Shown here in pieces: positions 23,714 to 37,562 of a stretch of 64,000 nucleotides of DNA (positions are counted from its first letter, which is position 1; each line of letters begins with the position of its first letter). The stretch comes from Fistularia commersonii (taxonomy: Eukaryota > Chordata > Actinopteri > Syngnathiformes > Fistulariidae). A program made the position numbers and the translations under genes. Under the pieces are notes generated by a model. That model was not told the DNA's origin, did not search any database, and saw only the letters and a program-made list of their open reading frames with translations. The stretch covers positions 10,922,501 through 10,986,500 of the forward strand of contig JBBMNZ010000030.1 of NCBI GenBank assembly GCA_037954325.1. The letters are read 5' to 3'.

Positions 23714-23768
<55 letters not shown>
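23714..23768. repeat. (CA)27 microsatellite
   Basis: Perfect dinucleotide tract. Confidence 0.98.
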
Positions 23769-23771
<3 letters not shown>

Positions 23772-23934
23772 CTTCATGTCAGCACTGGGAGATGGAGGGA
23801 AACAAACTGGAACTGGGTCAGAAATCCAATTAATCCATGAGAGCTGTTTGGGAGACTCCAAGGAAGAGATGCAGGAGAAGCAAACAAAACACTACTGCCC
23901 TGTGACCTGTGTGTGTATGTTTTTGGCACAGGTA

Positions 23935-23938
23935 TGTG

Positions 23939-23983
<45 letters not shown>
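23935..23983. repeat. (TG)n microsatellite
   Basis: TG tract with one CG step, 170 bp from the CA tract at 23714-23768. The two are in opposite orientation and could pair in a transcript. Confidence 0.97.
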
Positions 23984-23986
<3 letters not shown>

Positions 23987-24054
23987 AAAGACTGCAGGGC
24001 CAGTGGAAAGTGGCTGTGATTGCATATCCAACGCCAGGGTTGTGTCTGTATACG

Positions 24055-24112
24055 AGGGGTGATGGTTGTTGGTCATCTGCAGCCCGCTGATGGATCAGGT
24101 TGAAGACCCCTG
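24055..24112 (-). mobile_element. hAT-like terminal fragment
   Basis: The minus strand starts CAGGGGTCTTCAACCTGATC, the form of a hAT-type terminal inverted repeat (CAGGGGT...CAACC). The other end is not found. Confidence 0.4.
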
Positions 24113-24512
24113 GTCCAATGACAGCTGGGACAGCCTCTGAGATAATAAACGAATGAAAGGCTGATGTTGAGTCTGGTTAGATTTTGAAAGTTGTAGCGCA
24201 CACAGTATCTCCAACAGTTATGTGTTAGGAAGAAATACAACCAGAGGCTTCTTCAGTTCTGAGCTGAGGCAACCTCTGGGATGAGGGGTGAAGAAATACA
24301 AGTCCAGTTGCCACGACAAGAATTCTCCATAACCTGGATGACTGAGAACATCCACAGCAACCGGAGTTAGCTGGAGAAGATGAGAAGATATCAATCCTGG
24401 TGATGATCTCAGACAACCTCAGCAGCTGTCCTCAAATCCAGGAAACATCAGCCCTGTTTCCCCACAGCAGCCTCCTCCAGTATGGGAGGGGTGCACTTCA
24501 ACACGTGGACAC

Positions 24513-24513
<1 letters not shown>

Positions 24514-24551
<38 letters not shown>
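24514..24551. repeat. (GT)n microsatellite
   Basis: Perfect GT tract. Confidence 0.97.
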
Positions 24552-24552
<1 letters not shown>

Positions 24553-25469
24553 TTTCATTCCACAGGACAGAGTCACACCCATTTGAGACGTCTGCTTTTG
24601 TTTTCCTTCCTGCAGCCAGCTGATGCCCAGGTCTAGATTGTGAGGAAATCTTCTCGGTAGGCTTCCATCTGCTGGTCAGCAGACACGTGAAGATTGTTTG
24701 AGAAGCAGACGTAGCATAGATGTCAAAGCTGATTCTGCTGTCAGCCAATGGCGGTGGAGAAACATTCAAACCTGCTTAATGGATGGACTGTAGACCCTTG
24801 ATGCGGGTCTGGTGCTGCTGTGGCCTGGATGCTCCTCTCCACCAGCAGAAGGAACCTGCAACCTGTGCACCACTGAATGCAGGGAAGAAGGATCACGTTC
24901 AACCACTGAACATGATCCTGCAGGGAATAACATCTACTATATGATGTGTGGTCCATGTTTCACGCTGTATCTCTAGAAGTTCCATCATCAGGATCTTCTC
25001 CTGGATCTTTTACATCTCCTGGGATGTGATCCTGTGCTGTGGACTTTCAGCTCCGGATGGTCCTGAAGGTACGGCCATTGTTTGGAGGGCAAAAGTAGAA
25101 GATGTGGATTCGCTGCTGAATCAGCTCAAATGTGGCTGGTGTCTTCTGACCTCAGGACTTCAGGTGCCCCTGCCTTCCAGACCAAACCCAAAGGTGATTG
25201 TTCCCACACAGACCTGCAGGTCAATGTGCAAAGAGCAGGTCTACTAGAAGATCTGATTAGTGAATCATTCATAAATGGTCCTGAAAAGAAGGGGACTCAG
25301 AGAGATGAGGCAGCCTAAGGAACAATGTCCCGAAAGATCTCACAGACCACGTGGAAGATCTCACAGACCCTCCTAATCCATGCAGACAGAACCTCACAAG
25401 GCTACCGCTTTAAGATCAGCCAGGAGCAACCACCGTGAGCTGGAGAAAGAAGAGAAGCCGAGGATTCAT

Positions 25470-25472
<3 letters not shown>

Positions 25473-25501
<29 letters not shown>
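25473..25501. repeat. (GT)n microsatellite
   Basis: GT tract. Confidence 0.95.
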
Positions 25502-28059
25502 AGGGACCCTGCCTTAATCAAGGCTGTGAGCCCCCGGGTGCAGCGAGTCCCGTCAAGGGGTGATCAATCAGAGTGCTGCTGTGCATCCGCGTACGTGCAC
25601 GCACCCAGATGAGACAGTGATGGATCAGAAAGAGCCACCATAATTTTGGAGACAAACTCTGCTCATCACATGATCATCTCACGTCTCCTGATCTCAGCGG
25701 CTATGTAGCCTTCCATCCTTCCATCCATCCATCCATCACACGTTTCAAATAGAAGATGAGCAGCAACACGAACATATAAGAAGAGCCCAGCTAGTCTGAG
25801 GAGGAGGTGAAGGAGGAAGAAGCGAGGGAGTGATTGGAAAAATGAGTGATAGGACACTCCGGGGCTTTCCGCTCCTTCTCCACCCAGGACCAAACGTCCG
25901 CTCCCGTCGGCGTCTCAGCTCATCGGCTTCCACGCCCTCCTGGATGATGACGTCTACACCCAGCCAGGCTTAAGCTCCTTGAACCCAACTCATCTGCTAG
26001 GAGAGGGCCAGACGGCCATGAGTGCCGTGCCATCCCCCTGGTGGAGACCTTCTCCTCACCACTGCTCCTGGCCGATAGGTGTGAGGAGCAAGAGCTCCGT
26101 GTCTGCAGGTGCCGGGATCACAAGCTGTGTCCGAACACCATCCTTTGACAGAACGTCTGAGACGTTCTACCATGTCCTTCGAGATTCTGCAGCTCAGCCA
26201 TGCTTAATACAAGATCATTTCAGTCCCTTTAGGGAGGGACGACCATCCGACGGCTTTAGGAGGTGAGGACTTCGATGAAGAGCTCAGGAAGAGGTTTCCT
26301 CATGAAGACACTTGAAACAAGCCCAAATAAACATCACCGTCCTTGTGGCCATTGAGGTGTGGACCATCGGGGTGGAGGGTCAGCTGATGTCCGTCAGATA
26401 TGGAAGGTCGGGTGTTGACTGTCACGCGTGAACGTCCAGTTGTGGATGTGTGAAGTTTCCGTGGGTCCATTAGAGTGTGAAGTCCAAGCGGGGAAGAGTG
26501 GATGCCTTTCGAGAAGCGATTCCACAATCTTCTCCCGTCCGATGAATTATCAGCCTGTTTGCAGGAAAAAAGGTCCTCGGTCCTTCTGAAGCCGGAAAAC
26601 TCCGTCTCGTCAGAGAGGATCGATCCACAGCCAGCAGGGAGGTGATGCAGAGGAACCCAGCGGGACACCTGGGTGGAGGTCCAGGAACTTTCAGCCCGCG
26701 AGGTCCCGGGCTTCAACGGAGAAGGCTGCTCATCTGGAGAGCAGCCGGCAAACAAGAATGAGGGCACAAACCGGAGGCGGTTACCAGAGTGAGACTGTGT
26801 GCCAGGCATCAGAAGAAACGCTGCTCGGAATTGCTCCGCAGGCTTTCCAGGGAACGTTAAGCGTGAGGAGAAGGTGTGGGAGAATAAAGAACGTCACTTT
26901 GGTGCACCTCAGCCGTGAGCTTTTCATTTATATATTTATAGAGCGTCAGAAACAAGAAGCAAACAATGCCTTCCTTTTCTCAATTCCTCCTAAAGTGGAG
27001 TTTAATGAAGACACTCCGGTGTTGTATTTCTTGATCTACGAGCAGCTTCAGAGCAGGAACGGCACGAGTTGGAAGATTTAATACAAAGGGAGCTTTCGGA
27101 GACTATTTTTCATTGCTCGGTTTACGTCTCTCAGAAGCGCTCATAAAGATCCAACAAAGATGGGAGAAGAGCCGCAGTCTGAGGAAACAGGAGGAACAAG
27201 AAAAGGTGGTCGTTTATAAAAAGCGGATACCGGCGGTCATGTTGTGAAACAGTAATTACCCGTACTACTATCCTCTGACTTTACAGGAACTAGCAATCCA
27301 TGTCTTCTTCACAAGCTTCCATTTCAAACCTCCAGAGAACATCAACTCAGAACAGAGGCAGCGGGATTACAAGTCCTGAATTACACAAACAGTTGACTTC
27401 AAATCCATGGTCTCTACATTCAAAGACCAGACCAGAAGAGGAACCACGGAGGTCCATTTCATAGTGTACATGAAGTGTCTCACCCCTTGAACCCATGGAG
27501 GACACACTGATCATCAATGCGGATGATCTGTTTATATTCAGACGTTTATAAAGCACCCGGACACCAAGGCGGGGTCGGGATCTCCTATCGCACGGCGGAA
27601 TCGTGACCCGAATAAGGAACTACCTTCAAGTCTCCACGTCTCTGTCCCGTGAAGAACAAAGAAGGCGTTCATTCATCGGTTTCCATGGCTTTTCCAAATG
27701 TGGGACTCGCATCAATCCTTCTCATTTCACACCAAAACAGCTGTTTTATCTTCACACCAGTGCCAGATGATGACCCCCGTTCTCCCGACAGTCCTACTGG
27801 GTACGCTTCTCGCTATTTCTTTTATATATTTTCTTTGCTTTTAGAAAGAAATTAAGATCATTTTGTGAAGAAACAGGAGACAGCTGTGGAAACAGGCTTT
27901 CAGATTAAATGAAACATTGTGTTTCTGGTGGTTAGTCGCGTCTAAAAGCTCTAACTGTGGACATGTTGAGTGGTTATTTGATTTATTCATGTGTTTTCCG
28001 TTGCATTTAGTCTGTATTTATTCACATCTCGCTCAAAAGATATATTTGAAATAAGTGTG

Positions 28060-28960
28060 AGCGTGTGTGTTCGTGCCGCCGCCGTGCAGATAAATCAAAT
28101 CAAATCCCCGGGCAGCTCCAGATCCGAGTCCCACTTCAACTTTTAAACGGGAGTCTGTTTGGTTTCAGGTCGGGTACGAGCCGCACCGGTGGGAAATACG
28201 CCGCTTTGACGTCTTCATCCCCCCCCCGGCCGGCGCTTCCCGCGGCGCGGCAGCACAACTTCACATTTGAAACCGCCGGCTCGTATTAGGAGGCAACACC
28301 ATCATGTGACAGCCGCTCATCGGCGGACAGAAGAAGCCAATTACCCACGTTGGGAAGCCAACCTGCCCTCCCAGACGGGCAGAGCTTTATCAGCTCCGGG
28401 AGGAAAATCCAGACGACGACGTGGTCGAGGAGCCGCGGAGGAGGAAAATTAAGAGTAACCGACACTACGGCCGGGAGGGGATGAGCTGGGGTTCACCGAC
28501 ATGGTAGAGGGACGTGCGTTTGCATGGATTAGAGGGAACGCGAATCGAGGGCGAGCACCGGTACGCTCGCGTGAAGGCGAGTGAGAAGGAGCCTCCCCCG
28601 GCGTGGGCGTCGGCCACCGTCCACATCCGGGGACGTCCGGCCGAGAGCCTCGCAGCTGTTCCGACAGCGGGCGTGCGCGAGGCCTGCCGGTTCGGGGAAT
28701 TTCTCAGATGGCTGATACTGGATGGGCTGCTGTTGTAACAGAAGAGGGTCGTCCTGCAGGACAGCTGTCCCGCTCAGACGCACGGGCTCCGATGTCTGCC
28801 CCCCCTGGCAGCTGACGGCACTAAAATACCACCCGTCTACGGCGACCCGCTTCCAGAGACACGTGCACCACAACTGCGGGAAATAAAAAAACAAAGGCCC
28901 GGCCTCCCGCGGCCTCATCGGACGCTCTGCCATTCAGGCGGACGGACGCCTCTCTTCTGC
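28060..28960. promoter_or_regulatory. CpG-rich intronic block, candidate CpG island
   Basis: The stretch is visibly richer in CpG than its neighbours. Examples are gccgccgtgcag near 28078, ccggccggcgcttcccgcgg near 28227-28246 and gcgaatcgagggcgagcacc near 28540-28559. It lies 10 kb downstream of the first MAM exon. It has no TATA box, clear initiator or joined coding exon, so a promoter is only possible. Confidence 0.4.
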
Positions 28961-29645
28961 CGGGCGTCAGAGGTTCCGATCCGGGCAGGAAGCATCGCGT
29001 GTTCTGCATTATTTAAAGAGTCATTAGTTTTGCGGAGCCCCATCCTGTGGCGCTCCAGGCTTTTCATTTTCACGCCAGTTCCCAGCCCATTATATGCAAA
29101 TGACTCCTCCAAATTTGGGACCTGTAATATATAATGGATCAATTACAGAGAGGCGTTCATGAGCAGCGCGTACGGAAGGCTTTCTAGAGGATGGCTTGCA
29201 AGGCACCTGGGGGAGGTGAAGGAAGGCGGATAAAGAAGGGAAGTGGTTAAAGGCAAAGGATGTAACAGGAGGAAGGGGAGCGGAAGGGCTTTTTACAGGT
29301 ATCTTCACACCGAGAGGGATCAGCCCCGGTTTGTGCTGCAAAGCAGCCTTTGCATCTTTAAAGTGTTTCCTGTTTGGGGACTTCTTGGGACGGTTTAAAG
29401 TTTAAACTTGCTGTCGGTGATTTGAACCGAAAGGCAGAATGAAAACAGATAGTTTTCTTCTTTTATTAATCACTTCTGAAGCAGACAAACCCGGTCAGAC
29501 CCGCAGCAACGGCCCGTCGCCGTGGACGACCAGCGGAAGACATGGTGATGGATAAATATTCACGTGTGCAAGAGGAACTCCTTCCAGAAACATCGCCGTG
29601 CTTGAGTCAGAATCAGAAATAAGGAGCAAAAAGGTATCAAATATA

Positions 29646-30003
29646 CACTGCTCAAAAAAATAAAGGGAACACTTAAAAAACACATCCTAGATCTAAATGA
29701 ATGAAATATTCTTATGAAATACTTTGCTCTTTACACAGTTGAATGTGCTGACAACAAAATCACACAAAAATGATCAATGAAAATTAAATGTATCAACCCA
29801 TGGAGGTCTGGATTAGGAATCACACTCAAAATTAAAGTGTAAAAACACACTCCAGGCTGATCCAACTTTGATGTAATGTCCTTAAAACAAGTCAAAATGA
29901 ATCTGTGTTGCTTCCTGAGTGGACACTATGATTTCACACAAGTGTGATTGACTTGGAGTTACATTGTGTTGTTCAAGTGTTCCCTTTATTTTTTTGAGCA
30001 GTA
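29646..30003. mobile_element. Tc1/mariner-like MITE, complete, 358 bp
   Basis: The left end (CACTGCTCAAAAAAATAAAG GGAACACTT) and the reverse complement of the right end (TACTGCTCAAAAAAATAAAG GGAACACTT) form terminal inverted repeats of roughly 40 bp. TA dinucleotides flank both ends (29644-29645 and 30004-30005), as expected of a Tc1/mariner TA target duplication. No transposase frame is present, so the copy is non-autonomous. The ends are familiar from fish and other vertebrate MITEs. Confidence 0.92.
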
Positions 30004-33000
30004 TATATAAAATACATTGTATTTTCAGAGCTTTTTTCCTTGTATTGTAAAAACGAGCCCCGTCTTATACGAAATGCATGAAAACGCCATTAAAAAGGTG
30101 CACCATGCGATGTTGGGAACGAGTCGCGTGCACGAAGCCGTGGCTCTGCGGGCGTGGAGCTCCAGAGACAAGAGGACCACCGGCGCCGCGCCATCCCTTC
30201 GCTGTATGCATCACCGCTGAGGCGGAGCTGGAAGCAATGAAAACCCACAGGAAAGCCGCTTTAAAAATCACAACAGAGGTCGATGTGACATCCAGGCAAC
30301 ACTGACTTTGCCCGTGCACATCTATTTACAGACTTTTATGTAACCCGCTACCTTCCAACTTCTTATAGCATGTTGTGTTGATGAACCGGAACTAAAAATA
30401 TGCATAAATGCACGACTCCGCCTGCCTCTTAGCGCTTCCCTAATCCCACTTTTACAAACTGCAGTGTGCAGGACCAGCGCCGTGCGCTCCTCTTTCTCCT
30501 TTGCTGCCGCCACCGTGTATTTAAAAGCACTATGTGAGATATTTCATTAATTCAAGGGTAGATATTAAGACGCATGCAGGCAAAGCCGCTTAACCCGTAG
30601 TTTACTTTCATCACGACGGCAGCTATTCGACAAGACACTCGTAAATGTAGCATGAACAGAGGCAGGTATTTCTCTCCTCATCCCCACCTAGAACTGCAGG
30701 AGCATTTGCATTTATATAACATTAGCGAAGACCACGGCGGCGCAGACGGACCTGAAGTGATGTGGGAAGTGCGGAGAGTAAACACAGTTGTAGCCAGCAT
30801 TTTAGCGAGACTCACGCGGGCTGGTGTTTTAAGGTCACATTTCTTCGGCTTAGTACGTTGTTCACGTCAGAAAAACAGCTACGCAAAGTAATCATATATG
30901 ATTTTTTTTTTTTAATCATTCATTAGACTCCCTCTGTAGCCGCACAACGCTCATCATAACTCTTTAAAAGCTAACGGACGCACAGATGAGAAACCAGATA
31001 CAGGCAAAGACGACGCAAGCTGAAATGTGTCCGATGCATATCTGCACACGGAAGCAGCCCATCGATGTGCACTTTGTTCCTGCCTTTAACTCACCATGGA
31101 AACAATGGCAGGGAAATGCAGAGCGCACGTTTCTGTCCCGCTGATGTGCCTCAGCTGAGGAGCAGGAAACGAACCCTGAGTGAGATGTGGAGGATTTGGA
31201 CGGAGCACATGTGTGGCCCAGGCAGTTCAAACAAGCACTGTGGATTACTTATTAATCGTATTTGTGTCTATATTGATCCCAATATTTATGTGCTTATCGG
31301 TCTATTTATTTATCTATCCATCTATTCATTCTGTTATTCTCTCTATCTGCTTCTGCATCCATCCTAACCTGACGGAGCTGCGTGCTGCAGGAGACGCTCC
31401 GCTCGGTGCCTCCGGTTAAAAATCACACTCGGGTCAGATTTGCGGTCCACGCTGTCTCCTGACCGCAAGGTGCCACTCGGGCTCCGCGTAGTCCGTGCGC
31501 TTCTACGGGCCTCGGCGGGGTGTTTGCCTTCAGAGCTGCCGCTTTTGAGATGATGCTCTTCAGCGGACCACACTCACAGAGAAGCGGTCACTCACAACCC
31601 GACAAAATGTTGATAATGACGATAATTCTGCTGCAAATCTCCCGTTTGTGCAGCACCGGCCCTCGAGCAGCGGAGATCCGGCTTTGTGAAGGAGGAACCG
31701 ACCTCAGAGGTAGAACGCAGCCTCGTTCTGCCCACGAGAGTCACGGGGCCACAGGACGAGCGGGGAGACCGGACAGAGAAGACGCGCATCTGAAGACCAG
31801 CTGCGGCGAGAGATGACCTGGTCTCCAGCGCTCTGGCAGACAAGCAGGTTCAGGCAAAGTTAATAAATGCTGTAAATCCTCCCCAAATAACTTTGACAGG
31901 GGAGGAGCTTAGACAGGACTCAGAAGTTGCAAGAGACTATTGGAGAATCTCTCCGGAGGAACCAGAGGCAGGGTCACACCTTCAGTCCTGAGGGCCTCCA
32001 GGTGAATCCTGAACGACACATCCGCCTGCTCAGCAGGTCTTTGTCTCGCCCTGGAGATTCTTGGAGATGAGGAACTGACACCATTGCATTCCAAAGACGA
32101 CAACCAGCTTCATGTCAACCAATGACGTCTTTGCTGAGCTGCTGAAGTCTGCATAATACTCCGCGCAGTACTCTGTGTAGTATTCCGCGTATTGCTCCGT
32201 GCAGTACTCTGCGTGGTACTTGTCGTACACCAGTGTAATTCAGTGAGACGGTTTGAATCTAACCGCTAACCGTGCTGAAGATGGAGCGATTCTTGTTCAT
32301 CTGGGACGTGTTCTTCCGAGTATCTAAGCAGAATTGTTCTCAGTTGTGTCATCGTAGTGTTTGTCGTGGAAAACACGTCCCGAGAGATGACGGCGCCGCG
32401 TCACGGACCCGCGACAAAGACTGCCGCCACCATCTGCCACAAGGCTGTTTGTGCGCAAACAGCCACACATGCAGTACCGCCGTGCACGATCTGTGCACGC
32501 GGGAACGCGGGCATCTCTGCCATGGATTAAGAAGCTAACTCACTAACACACACACACACCCTGGAGAAGCAGTGGTGCTATAGATAGCAATGAGGACCGG
32601 GACAGCTGCGGAGCAGCATTACTCAGGTGGACATGTCGGGTCTGTGAGGAGAACCTGGAGCTGCCGGCAGGATGAAGGGGGGGGGTCACCATGGCCGCGG
32701 ACCCCTCCGGAGCACAAACCTCCTACACGGCCTCGGACTCGGCAGCCTTCCGGAAGTCGGATCTCAAACATCCCTCAAAACGCTCCCCTGATAAATCGAC
32801 TGAAGCAGTGGACCTCCTGCCCCGGGAGCCGGACCCATTCATCATTTGCTCTTTGGGCGGCCGCTGTTCGTCAAACGGGTTTTTACTTCCTACTGGTGAG
32901 GCAAGTCCGTACTGTACAACTGTAATTCCTTAAACTCCACCGAGTTCCACCTTGATGCCGGGACTGCGGCTCATTGAGGCGTCTGATTGCGGCAGTCAGC

Positions 33001-35528
33001 GGGACTTTGCCAGAGACAATGTCCAATCAGATGGAGGCCGGCTAATCACATTTGGTCCGGGCGCACAATAAGCCAATCAATGAAGTGTTGAGCGATGATG
33101 AGGATAATTTCCTCATTCAGTCGCCGTGCTAGCTGCCAAGCCTGACGGACAAATGACAGGAGCGCCAGGCTGCCTTGTGCTCCCGGCCCTTTCTTCGTGG
33201 ACAAAGAGCATTTCCGCACATTGTGCTGATGGCGGCGGAGGAGGAGGAGCTCCGTGCACGCACTGCCGGTGGCCGCCGTGCTCGTCGGTCGGTCTGACCT
33301 GTGCGAGGCTCCGGCATCTGGAACAAATCAAGGTTCTTTCAGTCCATCACTTTAAGAACTGTACTCTTTTGTATCACTGCGCGTCAGGCCTCCATCCAGC
33401 CTATAATCGTGTCTCCTTCCTCACTATGGTCTTAATAATACGGAATTAAGGCTCCTCATCAGATTATCCGTCCAATCACGCAAGGATCTTTGGATGCCGT
33501 CGGACATGGAGGTCAAACTCCAGCCCCCAAAAAAGAGCTTAAGCTGTTTGCACCGTGTTGTTGTCTTTTTTTATAAATCTGCTGCTGGAGAAGACACAAC
33601 CGCCTCCTCATTGGACAAGACTTTGACCAAAATCAGGCACCATTGTTGTGATTTTTTATTATCTCATACATATTGTAGTATTTTTACTTTTTCATCAATC
33701 TAATCAAACACACATGCATTTAATAATGACAAGAAATAGAGGCCAATGTGTCCAAATAAAGCAGCTGGATTGGGAAGGGGGGGTTCCAGATGTTACTGAA
33801 GGAGATGATGGAGCTCTGGCCCCAAATTGGAGTTGTCGTGTGTTTCACAACATCTCCTAGTTGGCCGTCCAAAAGCCCGGAGAAGCCGGTGCTCCCGCAG
33901 ATGAGGCGAGCCTTAATGCGCCATCTAAATGCGAAGAGTCATTCCGGCTGCTCTCATTAGATCTGGTACCTTCAGCCTGGCGCCATCAAAGGGTGGATTG
34001 TTCAGGAGGAACCCAGCAGGGCAGGGCCAGGTGGGGATATTTGCGAAGGAGTATAAATGCTGTAAAGCTTTGCTGACCAAACCGAAACCCGGGGGGTGGG
34101 GGGGCGTTCAATGGAAGAAGAGCTTCAGAAGTCTGGCTGCTGTGCACGTCAGACCAAAGCACAGGTGGGATCTTCTGAGCCTCAGCCGCCATTAATCATG
34201 TCTCTGTTCCCGTGACCCGGCTCGCTGCCCGCAATCTGCGTGGAGACAAGCCCACGCCCAGGCCGGCGGGGAGAACCTGAGCGCCGTAATGATCTCATGG
34301 AGTCAAGCTATATTTAACATGAAGGATGCGCGACTGGAGAAAATGTCCAGTGTCCAGCTTCTCGCCGGCTTCAAGCACATCGGACTTCCGTGTCCGACTT
34401 TCACAGTAAACCAGTAAAGCGATGAGGAGGACGTACGGCCGAAGCTGGATCTCCGTTTACAGCAGCATCGGCCCTGGGATCCAGCCGACCAGGAACCTCA
34501 GTTGGTGTCTCAGCTGAGCTCTCTGTAGCATCATAGGAGACATTTAAAGACCACACACAACCTAGCCAGGACCGCACTGGGAATTACTGTAGTAGGACTT
34601 TTACTGAGAATTGGACCTTAAACCTGTCAAGACCCAGTAGCCCCGTCTCCCGAATGTGAAGATAAAAGGCGTTCTTAGAAACCAGGGGCTCATCCACACC
34701 AGTAGACGACCTTGGCGGTCAGCATGGTCGCCTCGGGTGGATGGCTGGTCAGTTTTAACCCCCGCTAGAAACAGGAATTCCAAATACTGCTGAGGACGGG
34801 ACAGTGGAAGATCCACCCGGTCTGCAGCCCTGCTCTGACCATCAACCCCAAGGGGCGCTTTTTTCTGGGGAGGTGAAGAAATGTTGTGACTGACAGGTGG
34901 TCAGATCTGGACTCCTAGCAGATACAGGGAGGGTGGTGGCGGATCACGGAAGCCCTTCATGCAACCTGGGAAAGAGGGTGCAAACATCCGCTGTCCCCTC
35001 ATCTGAAGATGACCTTCTGTTGTGAAGGAGGTGGTGAGAAGCATCCCCCCCCCCCGAGGAAGCAGACGGTGTAATCAGCATCCACACCACTGGACTTCAC
35101 ACTAACACGGCCACCGCGCCCTGAGGGGGGCTGAAACATCTGAAGGCGGCCAGTGTAAATGAAAGATGATCTCCAGACGTGGGCCGGCTCCCCCGCCGGC
35201 AGCCGCGGCTCACCTGAGCCAGGAGCTCCGAGCAGAGCGGGGCTCTGAACAAACACGGCTGGGAAATGTCAGGCCAGATTGGATCTGCCGCCCGAGCAGA
35301 TCGACGGAGAGCTCAAATACACGGGCGCGAGGTGTCGGGGATTCGGATGAGGTCCGCACAAACATGAAAACCCCGTGGAGATCCAGACCTCGGCTCCCAG
35401 TCCATTTCAGCGTCGGCTGTGGAGATCAAGCATCTCCATCCTTCGTGGACCATAGGAGACGGAGCGCACATGGCGAGGGTGGGATGCTAATTTTTAACAT
35501 GCTGTCAGTCAGGTGCTCCTTGAGTTAC

Positions 35529-35529
35529 T

Positions 35530-35570
<41 letters not shown>
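35529..35570. repeat. (AC)n microsatellite
   Basis: AC tract with one AA interruption near 35558. Confidence 0.96.
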
Positions 35571-35571
<1 letters not shown>

Positions 35572-35679
35572 AAAGTAAGTGTGAGGCTCCAACCAGCTGA
35601 GAGCTAAATACAAAAATACAGTGCATTCTGACGGTGGGACCTCCTCATCCTCGCCTTTTCAACCACCACTTTAACGATT

Positions 35680-35842
35680 ATATACATATATACATGCAAA
35701 CACATACATATATACATACACACATATACACACACATGTGAGTGTGTATATATACACACACATACATAGACACACATTTTATATATATATATATATATGC
35801 AGAAACATACATACACATACATACATACATACATATATGCAT

Positions 35843-35873
<31 letters not shown>

Positions 35874-35898
35874 TACATACATAGATATATGTAGACAA

Positions 35899-35929
<31 letters not shown>

Positions 35930-36116
35930 TATAAACACACACATACATATATACACACATTTTGTATGTATGTGTGTATGTATATACACACACACACACA
36001 CACACATACATACATATACACACACGCACACAATATATATATACATATATACACACACATATATACACACACACACACACACATATATATAAATACATAC
36101 ACAAACGTACACACAT

Positions 36117-36148
<32 letters not shown>

Positions 36149-36150
36149 TT
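35680..36150. repeat. CA/TA/CATA compound low-complexity repeat, 0.47 kb
   Basis: Alternating blocks of (CA)n, (TA)n and (CATA)n. The alternating purine-pyrimidine sequence keeps frames open on both strands, giving long Cys/Val or His/Thr 'proteins' that are not genes. Confidence 0.96.
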
Positions 36151-37543
36151 ATTTATCCCTATTGTATTTTCTCCTGACCCTTTGTGAGGTCCAGGTTCAA
36201 GAGGGCTAGGATAAAAAATACTAAAAGGGGGAAAAAAAACAATGCATATCTTTTCAACATCTTCCTGGCCTCAGTGTGACAGAAAACCTGAAGACCAAAA
36301 ACAAGCCTGAAACAGGGAGGGTATCTACTGCCAATGTTGTCTGTCATTCTCATAGAGAGCTCATCCACACAAGCACACACACACAAAAATGGGTCTGATA
36401 GTTAATCTTAGAGAAGTTAAGGTGAAAGTAATCGGATTATGGGTATTGTGGGATTTCAAATACGGTGGATTATTATTTTTTTAACTGTCTGCTGTTTTTC
36501 CCATTTTGATTTTATGATCTGTTCGAGGTTGGTGCGGACGAAAATGATGGGAGCCATTAGCCTTTAGCCTTTATCCGTGTGTGAGCTGTACCCATCCATT
36601 ATTCATCCGTATAGTTCTCTGTGCTTTAGCCTCCAAACACACCCAGCCAGAAAACTGGCAACAGTGTGATCCAACCTGAGGTGAGGAGGTTATTTCAGTA
36701 GTGATGTGAGTCTGCATCCAAGTCTGGGACAGGTGGTGTCATGCATCGGAGTGAGGACCGCGAGCATCTCCAAGAACCATCGCCGTAGACGACCATCTCA
36801 TGCCATGAACTCCGCTGGCGAACCTTCAGCGGGCGGCGGCAGGTTCTCATCCACTTGTCAAACACACGTCCAATCTTGGAATGAACTTAACAATATTGCC
36901 AGTTCTCTCTGGACTCCATAATGGTGCTGCCTGGAACGCTGTGAGATGATTTCACGTCAGCTTCCCCTGATAGTTGTCAAACGCTGTACAAACACTCCGG
37001 CGGCGTGCAGTGAATGTGTTTTCATTAAGCGTGTCATTATTTGATTCTCGGCTCCGGCGGAGCTGCCATAATGAACCGTCTGGAAATCACAGCACATGAA
37101 AGCAGCGGCGGCCCCGTTTGATTGTCGACTGGCAACTTAGACATGTTTTTGTACCAAAACAGAATTCTTTATCAACTATACTCCAGGCAAGACGGTGAAA
37201 CCTCCAGACGCTTTATGGCTGCGGTTGTTTTGGGAAAATACATCCTCACAAACATGGCTGAATGGGAAGTGTCAGAAGGCGCCGTCCGACGATTGTCTGC
37301 AAGTCAACTTCCTGTTCGAAGGGGCATCTCTGCGTCGGCCCTTCTGCATCTCCTGCTCTTCATGCACCAATTGAAGAAAAATAAATCACGTCCTCCATTC
37401 TCATGTCAAAGTACTCCATGTCTCCATGGAGTCCTGGGCCGCCTTCAATGCGCGCAGGGCGACCGCAGCTTCTCCCAGGCTTTCCCAAGAGCCTCCAGAA
37501 CCGACGGAGCAAAAGCGGGAGTGTCAAAATATCAGCCGGTTAT

Positions 37544-37562
37544 AAAAAAAAAAAAAAAAAAC
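37544..37562. repeat. Poly(A) tract
   Basis: Run of about 18 A, no element body identified. Confidence 0.85.

Noticed and set aside
26300..26809. 169-codon minus-strand open frame in the gene orientation
   Set aside because: Sits in the middle of the MAM intron, has no similarity to phosphatase or other domains, and would break the phase-correct join of the two MAM exons.
35604..36150. Three overlapping minus-strand open frames of 121-180 codons (Cys/Val/Tyr-rich) and plus-strand His/Thr frames
   Set aside because: They are translations of a CA/TA/CATA compound repeat, where alternating dinucleotides avoid stops in all frames.
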